DNA from: an uncultured Micrococcales bacterium
GTDB lineage: Bacteria; Actinomycetota; Actinomycetes; Actinomycetales; Microbacteriaceae
NCBI GenBank assembly: GCA_913060985.1
Contig: CAJXTQ010000039.1
Coordinates: 1-6,089, forward strand
Direction: 5' to 3'
DNA length: 6,089 bases
Shown here: positions 1 through 4,968 of the stretch, in pieces
How positions within the stretch are numbered: the stretch's first letter is position 1
How the letters are laid out: every line of letters begins with the position of its first letter
Translations under genes and position numbers: made by a program
Notes under the pieces: generated by a model
The model's database searches: none
The model's input: only the letters and a program-made list of their open reading frames with translations
What the model was told of the DNA's origin: nothing

Positions 1-495
1 TCAGTTATGAGCATGACTCCTGTTCACCTGCATTCCTCCGGTAGCGACTTGGTTGCTGTTGGCTTCACAATCAGTATGCACATCGCAGGGATGTATGCCT
101 TTGCTCCTGTCTTCGGAATTCTCAGTGATCGAATTGGAACTGTAAAAACAGTTTTGATTGGACAAGTTGTCTTCCTAATCTCGCTGATGATTTCTGGAAT
201 TGGACAGTATGACTACTGGCTGGTTTTCATTGGACTTTTCTTCCTGGGCCTTGGGTGGTCCGCCGCGACTGTAGCTGCCTCCGCTCTTATAAGTGAGGTT
301 TTGCCAACTGGAGAGAGGACAAAAGTTCAGGGCTTTAGCGACACTCTCATGAACCTCTCTGGGGCCTTTGGTGGTGCGATTGCTGGAGTAATACTTGTGA
401 ATTTCACCTTTGGTGGATTGAATGCTGCTGCGCTGATACCGGTGGTGTTGATAGTTATTGCCTCAAGCTTCTCCGCCAGATGGCAACAAAAATAA
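1..495 (+). CDS. MFS transporter, C-terminal part (5' end outside the window)
   Basis: The frame is open from base 1 to the TAA at 493-495, giving 164 residues. The first visible ATG (base 7) is probably internal, because the preceding codons are already in frame and family proteins are about 400 residues. About five hydrophobic helices are visible (residues roughly 17-40, 50-68, 72-98, 111-137 and 138-157), after what looks like the tail of helix 7 (VMSMTPVHLH). GILSDRIG at residues 39-46 is the repeated MFS loop motif (G-x-L-S-D-R-x-G) at the start of the second half of the protein, which supports a 12-helix permease in the cytoplasmic membrane. Known for the family: proton- or substrate-gradient-driven transport. 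The substrate cannot be told from this half. It ends one base before a strong hairpin and converges on tRNA-Glu. Sure of the family, unsure of the substrate. Confidence 0.85.
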   Translation, partial: SVMSMTPVHLHSSGSDLVAVGFTISMHIAGMYAFAPVFGILSDRIGTVKTVLIGQVVFLISLMISGIGQYDYWLVFIGLFFLGLGWSAATVAASALISEVLPTGERTKVQGFSDTLMNLSGAFGGAIAGVILVNFTFGGLNAAALIPVVLIVIASSFSARWQQK

Positions 496-535
496 AAAAC
501 TCGCTCCCAAGCTTTTGGCGTTGAAAGCGAGTTTT
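496..535. terminator. Bidirectional intrinsic terminator between MFS gene and tRNA-Glu
   Basis: AAAACTCGCT at 496-505 and AGCGAGTTTT at 526-535 form a perfect 10-bp inverted repeat. The 20-nt loop can itself close a small CCAA/TTGG hairpin (507-510 with 515-518). Read on the minus strand, the stem is followed by TTTTTTATT, a good U-tract for ending tRNA-Glu transcription. On the plus strand it follows the transporter stop codon at once and ends in only four T. The outer base of the right arm is the last A of the encoded tRNA CCA. Confidence 0.8.
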
Positions 536-610
536 GGTGACCCCAGCGGGATTTGAACCCGCGCTACCGCCGTGAGAGGGCGGCGTCCTAGGCCGCTAAA
601 CGATGGGGCC
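535..610 (-). tRNA. tRNA-Glu (anticodon CTC), CCA encoded
   Basis: The minus strand folds into a full cloverleaf of 73 nt (610 down to 538) plus an encoded CCA at 537-535. The acceptor stem pairs GGCCCCA with TGGGGTC, with one G-T wobble. The anticodon stem is CCGCC/GGCGG around the 7-base loop CTCTCAC, which puts anticodon CTC at 576-574 and reads GAG codons. The T arm carries GGTTCAAATCC. The discriminator base is A at 538. A hairpin terminator overlaps the last base, and a promoter-like pair lies just upstream. The substrate is charged by GluRS, whose gene lies about 2 kb away. Confidence 0.97.
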
Positions 611-622
611 GTGAACTAGGAA

Positions 623-651
623 AGTATTCCACAGATTCTGACCAAGTGCAA
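623..651 (-). promoter_or_regulatory. Probable promoter of tRNA-Glu
   Basis: On the minus strand TTGCAC (651-646) lies exactly 17 bases from AATACT (628-623). These match three and four of six bases of the housekeeping -35 and -10 consensus. Transcription would begin about 616, a few bases before the tRNA 5' end at 610. The element fills the gap between the lipid kinase stop codon (655-657) and the tRNA. The assignment rests on spacing and position only. Confidence 0.4.
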
Positions 652-654
652 AGG

Positions 655-1515
655 CTAGATTGCGATTGTCAACGCTTTCGGCATAACCTCAGCATCAAAG
701 CCCCCAAAGCCCAGCGGTTCCCCGTCCGCATAAATTGGCACCTCTGCAGAGAGGCTGATCTTCCTAACCTCTTCGACACTCACCGCGGGATGGGAAAGAT
801 GAGTTCCACGATAAACCCTTGGAAAAACTTGAAGTAGTTCAGTCTTAGGTAAATCCCGAACCGTGAATAGCTCAATAGATGAATCGCTCAGGTTTGCCTG
901 AGGAACAATTTTCATGCCACCGCCGAATATGCCTGAATTGGAAACCGAGCAAAGCATTCCTCGGAATGAACGCTGCTCGCCGTCGACAGTCAATTTGTAG
1001 TCGATTGCCGAAAAACTTGGAAGTTCCCGAAGCAATCCAAACGGATACTTCAGAAAACCTCCAAAACGGTAATTGTTGGTCCTTTGATTCACTAATGAAT
1101 CTAAACCTGCAGAAATTGTTCCGGTTGAGTAATGCACACCTCCTGCCACAGAAACCTTCATGAGGTCAATTTGCTGGAAGCTTTCCTCAATAAGGCCTGA
1201 AAAAAGAATCTCCCTTGCTGGCTTACTACTAATGCCAAGCTTCCTGGCGCTGTCATTTCCGCTACCAGAGGGAATAAGAACAATTGGTGTTGAATTCTCA
1301 ACAGCAAATTGGGTTAGCGAGTGCAGGGTTCCATCGCCACCGAGAGCGATTACCTTGTCTGGCTTCACTTCATTGAGCTGCTCAAGGCAATCCTCGGGGC
1401 TTTCAGCGGAGATTAGAGTGTGTTCCATGTTGTGCTCAGCCAAAAAATCCTTAGTGGCAAAATATGACTTAGCAAGTTTGCCTCCAGCGTTGGGATTCAC
1501 CACCAAACCCAGCAT
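655..1515 (-). CDS. Diacylglycerol/lipid kinase family protein (DAGK catalytic domain)
   Basis: A 286-residue protein with the hallmarks of the YegS/DgkB/BmrU lipid kinases: VVNPNAGG near the N-terminus (residues 5-12), the nucleotide-binding GGDGT (59-63), PSGSGND (82-88), a GGGMKIVP segment (198-205) and ADGE (263-266), where family members place the catalytic acid. Known for the family: ATP-dependent phosphorylation of diacylglycerol or related lipids at the inner face of the membrane. Actinobacterial members can also be long-chain-base or phosphatidylglycerol kinases, so the exact lipid is open. I chose the ATG at 1515 because GGAGAG precedes it by three bases and the conserved motif then starts at residue 5. 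The frame extends upstream to a TTG at 1536 (293 residues), but that codon has no Shine-Dalgarno sequence. No transmembrane helix is visible. It is divergent from the metallo-hydrolase gene, and tRNA-Glu follows on the same strand. Confidence 0.9.
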   Translation of the reverse strand: MLGLVVNPNAGGKLAKSYFATKDFLAEHNMEHTLISAESPEDCLEQLNEVKPDKVIALGGDGTLHSLTQFAVENSTPIVLIPSGSGNDSARKLGISSKPAREILFSGLIEESFQQIDLMKVSVAGGVHYSTGTISAGLDSLVNQRTNNYRFGGFLKYPFGLLRELPSFSAIDYKLTVDGEQRSFRGMLCSVSNSGIFGGGMKIVPQANLSDSSIELFTVRDLPKTELLQVFPRVYRGTHLSHPAVSVEEVRKISLSAEVPIYADGEPLGFGGFDAEVMPKALTIAI

Positions 1516-1518
1516 CAG

Positions 1519-1524
1519 CTCTCC
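1519..1524 (-). promoter_or_regulatory. Ribosome binding site fixing the lipid kinase start
   Basis: GGAGAG on the minus strand lies three bases before the ATG at 1515. The alternative TTG start at 1536 is preceded by AT-rich sequence with no Shine-Dalgarno match. This favours the shorter, 286-residue form. Confidence 0.65.
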
Positions 1525-1536
1525 AATCGATTTCAA

Positions 1537-1544
1537 TAAATTTA
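1537..1544. promoter_or_regulatory. Palindromic -10-like element, possible shared divergent promoter
   Basis: TAAATTTA is its own reverse complement, so both strands present TAAATT (four of six matches to TATAAT) at the same place. Starts about seven bases downstream would give leaders of roughly 17-18 bases to the ATG at 1515 (minus) and the ATG at 1567 (plus), each with room for its Shine-Dalgarno sequence. No good -35 hexamer is visible on either strand at 16-18 bases, so this is a tentative call. Confidence 0.3.
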
Positions 1545-1566
1545 GACTGCTTATGGAGGATTAGAG

Positions 1567-2199
1567 ATGAAAATTACAAAATTCACTCATGCGTGTTTGA
1601 AGATAGAGAACGAAGGTTACACCCTTTGGGTTGATCCAGGAAACTTCAGCGACGACTTCGTTGCGTCCAAAGCAGAGGCTGTTGTCATAACGCACCTTCA
1701 TGACGATCATTGCCACCGACCCAATATCGAAAAACTGCTAAGCCTGAATCCCGATACAAAAATCTTCTCTACTTTGGAGGTTGCTGAAAAACTAGATGGC
1801 CTGGAAGTAACTGTTGTTCAGCATGGGGATTTTCATCAGGCAGAAGGTTTCCAATTGGAGTTTTTTGGCGACCTTCACCAGGAGATTCACAGGAGCATCC
1901 CGCTGGTTCAAAACACAGGCGTGATGATTAATCACAAACTTTATTACCCAGGAGACAGTTATACAGCTCCTGAATACCAACCGGAAGTGCTGGCGGTTCC
2001 CTCTTCAGCCCCATGGCTGAAAATCGCAGATGTAATTGATTTCCTAAATGTAGTCAAGCCTCAGCGAGCTTTCCCAACCCACAACGCACTACTAAGTGAG
2101 ATTGGCCATAGTCTCCAAAATTCAAGAATTCAGCAAGTAGTGGAAAGTAACGGTGGAGAGTTCACCTACCTGCTCCCTGGTAATAGCTTGGAGCTATAG
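1567..2199 (+). CDS. UlaG-like metallo-beta-lactamase-fold hydrolase
   Basis: This 210-residue protein carries the metal-binding HxHxDH motif as HLHDDH (residues 43-48), further candidate ligands H104 and H108 in DLHQEIH, D130 in YPGDS and H172 in PTHN. That is the order expected for a dinuclear-metal MBL fold. Short length, an N-terminal strand ending in DPG (23-25) and absence of extra domains point to the UlaG-like branch (beta-lactamase superfamily domain 2), cytoplasmic and without a signal peptide. UlaG itself opens L-ascorbate-6-phosphate lactone, but no ascorbate genes are nearby, so the substrate is unknown. The start ATG has GGAGGA at 1555-1560 with a six-base spacer. The gene is divergent from the lipid kinase gene and converges on the membrane protein gene, with the two stop codons overlapping. 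Confidence 0.88.
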   Translation: MKITKFTHACLKIENEGYTLWVDPGNFSDDFVASKAEAVVITHLHDDHCHRPNIEKLLSLNPDTKIFSTLEVAEKLDGLEVTVVQHGDFHQAEGFQLEFFGDLHQEIHRSIPLVQNTGVMINHKLYYPGDSYTAPEYQPEVLAVPSSAPWLKIADVIDFLNVVKPQRAFPTHNALLSEIGHSLQNSRIQQVVESNGGEFTYLLPGNSLEL

Positions 2200-2577
2200 G
2201 GCTGCGATCAAAGCACTTGCAGCCATAACCAGGGTAATCGGCCCCCAAAGTCTTCTCTCTGGTGCCGAACGCGAAATGTTGTTTAGCACCGCACCAACTG
2301 CCAGCAGCCCAAAGAAAACCCAATTAGCAACTGTTCTTCCAGCCTCGTCAAGCAAGCTTTGAAACACACCGATTTCAGCGAGGTAATGACCTGCAAGAGC
2401 CAAAGCTACTAAAAAGCTGAAGACACTTGCGATTCTGTAATTTCTGGGAAGTTTTCCCTTATGGGCCCCACCAAAAGCCAATTCGCCCCAGCCAGCACCA
2501 AAAGCAAGGGCAAGTTGAAAAAGTGAGAGTTTTAGAAAAGCGACAACGAGTAACCAGAGAGCTACAGTTTCAAGCAT
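2194..2577 (-). CDS. Four-helix membrane protein of unknown function
   Basis: A 127-residue, strongly hydrophobic protein with four likely transmembrane helices (about 4-27, 49-70, 83-99 and 110-127). Polar landmarks lie between them: GAGWGELAFGG (27-37) and LPRNYR (43-48) after helix 1, and NISRSAPER (100-108) between helices 3 and 4. From memory, similar GxxWGE / GG-H-G-LP / SRS-PER patterns occur in small uncharacterised membrane proteins of actinobacteria and bacilli; I cannot confirm this here and assign no function. The ATG at 2577 is supported by AAGGA four bases upstream. It begins ten bases after the 3' end of tRNA-Gln on the same strand, so it is probably made from the same primary transcript. 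Its TAG stop (2196-2194) shares bases with the end of the converging hydrolase gene. Confidence 0.8.
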   Translation of the reverse strand: MLETVALWLLVVAFLKLSLFQLALAFGAGWGELAFGGAHKGKLPRNYRIASVFSFLVALALAGHYLAEIGVFQSLLDEAGRTVANWVFFGLLAVGAVLNNISRSAPERRLWGPITLVMAASALIAAL

Positions 2578-2587
2578 TTTTTCCTTG

Positions 2588-2659
2588 CTGGGGTACCTGG
2601 ACTCGAACCAAGAACAAAGGTACCAGAAACCTCCGTGTTGCCAATTACACCATACCCCA
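2588..2659 (-). tRNA. tRNA-Gln (anticodon CTG)
   Basis: The minus strand folds into a 72-nt cloverleaf. Its parts are acceptor stem TGGGGTA/TACCCCA, D arm GTGT/ACAC, anticodon stem GAGGT/ACCTT around TTCTGGT with anticodon CTG at 2626-2624, a four-base variable loop, and T arm CTTGG/CCAGG around TTCGAGT. The weak U1-A72 first pair is typical of bacterial tRNA-Gln. The discriminator base is G at 2588 and the next bases are CAA, so CCA is not encoded and must be added after processing, unlike the tRNA-Glu in this window. It lies 32 bases after the gltX stop and ten bases before the membrane protein start codon, all on one strand. Confidence 0.97.
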
Positions 2660-2683
2660 GGGTTGAACCATCACTGGTCCAGC

Positions 2684-2715
2684 CCCCTATCCTAGCGTGA
2701 AGCGAGGATAGAGGG
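2684..2715 (-). terminator. Hairpin across the gltX stop codon (possible terminator or processing site)
   Basis: CTATCCT (2687-2693) pairs with AGGATAG (2705-2711). The stem extends by CCC (2684-2686) with GGG (2713-2715) across one bulged A, giving about ten pairs around an 11-nt loop. The gltX stop codon (2694-2692) lies in it. No U-tract follows on the minus strand, so it may only weaken read-through, or mark processing before tRNA-Gln. Part of the stem, TAGGAT on the minus strand, also resembles a -10 box. Confidence 0.4.
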
Positions 2716-2718
2716 AAA
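2689..2718 (-). promoter_or_regulatory. Possible weak promoter for tRNA-Gln
   Basis: On the minus strand TAGGAT (2694-2689) fits the TANNNT form of a -10 box. TTTCCC (2718-2713) lies 18 bases upstream but matches TTGACA poorly. A start near 2682 would leave about 23 bases before the tRNA. Co-transcription from the gltX operon is the alternative. This is a low-confidence call. Confidence 0.22.
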
Positions 2719-4200
2719 CTCTCTTAGACGCTGAATCGTGATTTCCCTACCTAAAATCTCCAGGGACTCAAAAAGAGGAGGGGAAACCTTCCGTCCACTA
2801 ACGGCGGATCGCAAAGGCCCGAAAGCAATCCTTGGCTTGAGCTCCATTTTTTCAATCAACTCTTGCTGCAGCGCCGCTTGAATACTCTCTGTCTGCCAGT
2901 TTTCAAGCTTCTCCAAAACCTGTGTGGAAGCTTCAATTATCTGCTCAGTGTTTTCTGGAAGCTTTGTCAGCGAATCTTGATCGTGGATGACCTTGTCAAC
3001 AAACAGGAATCTGAGCATTTCAACGGATTCACTCAGGACAGTGATTCGCTCCTGTATTAGAGGAGCCGCTTTTTCCAAAATTGAGATCTCTGAAGCTGAA
3101 GGGGTTGCTCCAATCAACTCAGATTGCTGCAGATAGGGGACCAATCTTTGCTGGAAATCCTCAGGCTCCAGCAGTCGAATGTGAGCTGCGTTGATTGCTT
3201 CTGCTTTGGCTTGATCAAACCTTGCTGGATTGGGATTAACATCCTCAACATCGAAGTTTTCACAAAGCTCTTCAAGGCTGAAAATGTCCCTGTCGGGTCC
3301 GATAGACCAGCCAAGAAGGGCGAGGTAATTTAGCAAACCCTCATGAATAAATCCGCGCTGCTTGTGGACGAAAAGATCGCTTTCGGGGTCTCTCTTGGAG
3401 AGTTTTTTGTTGCCCTCTCCCATGACAAAGGGGAGGTGACCAAACTTTGGTACGAATTTAGCAATGCCAACCTTATACATGGCGTTGTAAAGAACAATCT
3501 GCCTTGGGGTGGAGCTAAGCAGATCTTCTCCCCTGAGAACGTGGGTGATGCCCATCAAAGCGTCATCAACTGGGTTTACCAAAGTGTATAGCGGATCACC
3601 ACTTGGTCTAACAACCACGAAATCCGGAAAAGATCCTGCTGGGAAAAGAATTTCACCTCGAACTAAATCAGTGAAGGTTATATCCTCATCCGGCACCCTC
3701 ACTCTCAGCGCAGGTTGCCTTCCGTCGTTCCTGTACGCCTGCTTCTGCGACTCTGTTAGCTCTCGTTCACTATTGTCATAGCCAAGCTGTTTTGGACGAC
3801 CATTGGCAAGATTGCGCTGCTCGATTTCTTCGCCGGTCAAAAAACTCTCATAAACCTGACCGGACTCAATTAGCTTGTCAATGACTTCCTGATAGATATC
3901 TCCGCGCTCACTTTGTCTGTAGGGACCGAATTCACCGCCTACTCCGAAGCCTTCATCCCATTCGATACCCAACCAGTGAAGACCCTGAATTATCTGCTCT
4001 AAAGACTCTTCGCTGTCACGTGATGCGTCTGTGTCCTCCACTCGAAATATAAACTTCCCACCGTGTCTTTTTGCATAGGCCCAGTTGAACAACGCCGTTC
4101 TGATTAGACCGACGTGGGGGATTCCGGTTGGCGAGGGTGAGAAACGAACGCGAATGTCACTTCCAGTGGCATCAGTTATGGGAGCGGAGTTTTCTGTCAT
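2692..4200 (-). CDS. gltX: Glutamyl-tRNA synthetase (GluRS)
   Basis: A 502-residue class I aminoacyl-tRNA synthetase of normal length for bacterial GluRS. The ATP-binding HIGH-type motif is in [11 protein letters not shown] (residues 21-31), FRVEDTD (52-58) is typical of the family, and the KMSKS-type loop is KKLSKRD (265-271). The C-terminal 180 or so residues form the helical anticodon-binding part. The zinc-ligand cysteines found in some GluRS (such as that of E. coli) are absent from the region around residues 115-130. Reaction: ATP-dependent charging of tRNA-Glu with glutamate in the cytoplasm. In bacteria without GlnRS the same enzyme also makes Glu-tRNA-Gln for GatCAB, which fits the tRNA-Gln just downstream but cannot be proven here. 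The ATG at 4200 is the only start codon before the conserved core. No Shine-Dalgarno sequence precedes it, and the upstream gene ends 11 bases earlier, so translational coupling is likely. Confidence 0.97.
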   Translation of the reverse strand: MTENSAPITDATGSDIRVRFSPSPTGIPHVGLIRTALFNWAYAKRHGGKFIFRVEDTDASRDSEESLEQIIQGLHWLGIEWDEGFGVGGEFGPYRQSERGDIYQEVIDKLIESGQVYESFLTGEEIEQRNLANGRPKQLGYDNSERELTESQKQAYRNDGRQPALRVRVPDEDITFTDLVRGEILFPAGSFPDFVVVRPSGDPLYTLVNPVDDALMGITHVLRGEDLLSSTPRQIVLYNAMYKVGIAKFVPKFGHLPFVMGEGNKKLSKRDPESDLFVHKQRGFIHEGLLNYLALLGWSIGPDRDIFSLEELCENFDVEDVNPNPARFDQAKAEAINAAHIRLLEPEDFQQRLVPYLQQSELIGATPSASEISILEKAAPLIQERITVLSESVEMLRFLFVDKVIHDQDSLTKLPENTEQIIEASTQVLEKLENWQTESIQAALQQELIEKMELKPRIAFGPLRSAVSGRKVSPPLFESLEILGREITIQRLREFPSILASR

Positions 4201-4211
4201 GACTGGTTATT

Positions 4212-4967
4212 TTACGCAACCGGATTAATCAGAGTTCCAACGCCTTCAATCTCGCACTCGATAACATCGCCCGAGTCAATCTTTGAAATTCCGGCAGGTG
4301 AACCAGTGACAATTACATCCCCCGGCAGCAAAGTCACATTTTCACTTACATAGCTGACCAATTCCAAGGGCTTGAAATTCATATCCGCCAGTGTCGCCTT
4401 TTGTCTCACTTCACCATTCACGCGAGACTCAATCACTTGATCCTCTGCATCGAATTCGGTCTCTATCCATGGACCAATCGGGCAAAAGGTATCAAATCCT
4501 TTCGACCTGGCCCACTGTAGGTCGCTAAATTGAAGATCTCTTGCGGTTACGTCATTGCCGACGGTGTAGCCCCAAACATGCTCGGCAGCTTCTGCGACGC
4601 TAACGTTTTTGGTCAACTTCCCGATAACCACAGCAAGCTCTATTTCCAACTCCACCTTCTGGCTTTGATGCGGTAATTGAATCTGGTCACCCGGACCAAT
4701 TACTGCAGTGTTCGGCTTGAAAAACATCAACGGCTCATCGGGAACATCCTGGCCAATCTCTTTTGCATGTGCCGAGTAATTCATACCTATGCAAACAATC
4801 TTTGAGGGAAGTGTTGGAGACAATAACTTGACTTCCTTGATGGCAACTCTTTCACCGCTGGTTTCATAGCCATCCACCAGTGGGTGACCACTGAGCACAG
4901 CTAACTCGGGGCCGTCTACGACACCATATTTGGGCGTGCCATTATCACTAAATCTTGCAATCCTCAT
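4212..4967 (-). CDS. Fumarylacetoacetate hydrolase (FAH) family protein, probable oxaloacetate decarboxylase/acylpyruvase
   Basis: A 251-residue protein with a small N-terminal domain and the FAH catalytic fold. Visible signatures are GMNYSAHAKE (61-70, with the lid pair H67/E70), FFKP (82-85), metal ligands E108 and E110 in LEIELAVVIGK and D139 in VGNDVTARDLQ, K157 in KGFDTFCPIGPW, and TGSPAGI (221-227). All expected active-site positions are present, so it should be an active divalent-metal enzyme of the cytoplasm. Such proteins are often labelled 2-hydroxyhepta-2,4-diene-1,7-dioate isomerase, but no aromatic degradation genes are near. The location beside gltX matches that of Corynebacterium glutamicum Cg1458 (Odx), reported to be a soluble oxaloacetate decarboxylase, so I favour that role by inference. 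The start ATG lies one base after the ilvE stop (TAA-C-ATG), with only a weak GATAAG as Shine-Dalgarno, so the two are probably translated in a coupled way. Confidence 0.9.
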   Translation of the reverse strand: MRIARFSDNGTPKYGVVDGPELAVLSGHPLVDGYETSGERVAIKEVKLLSPTLPSKIVCIGMNYSAHAKEIGQDVPDEPLMFFKPNTAVIGPGDQIQLPHQSQKVELEIELAVVIGKLTKNVSVAEAAEHVWGYTVGNDVTARDLQFSDLQWARSKGFDTFCPIGPWIETEFDAEDQVIESRVNGEVRQKATLADMNFKPLELVSYVSENVTLLPGDVIVTGSPAGISKIDSGDVIECEIEGVGTLINPVA

Positions 4968-4968
4968 G

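Noticed and set aside
646..1564. Plus-strand open frames opposite the lipid kinase (646-837, 879-1163, 1160-1564)
   Set aside because: They run antisense to a gene with clear family motifs, show no recognisable protein pattern, and are best explained as shadows.
2200..2224. GGCTGC/GCAGCC inverted repeat just after the hydrolase stop as a terminator
   Set aside because: Six pairs with a 13-nt loop and no U-tract, lying in alanine codons of the membrane protein gene. Likely a by-product of coding.
2427..2666. Plus-strand frame spanning the membrane gene start and tRNA-Gln
   Set aside because: It reads through a tRNA gene in antisense, so it is not a credible protein.
2674..2682. CTGGTCCAG palindrome between gltX and tRNA-Gln as an operator
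   Set aside because: Four pairs around one base cannot fold as a hairpin, and such a short palindrome is expected by chance.
2863..3781. Open frames on both strands inside gltX
   Set aside because: They lie wholly within a convincing full-length GluRS gene, are short, and have no family motifs of their own.
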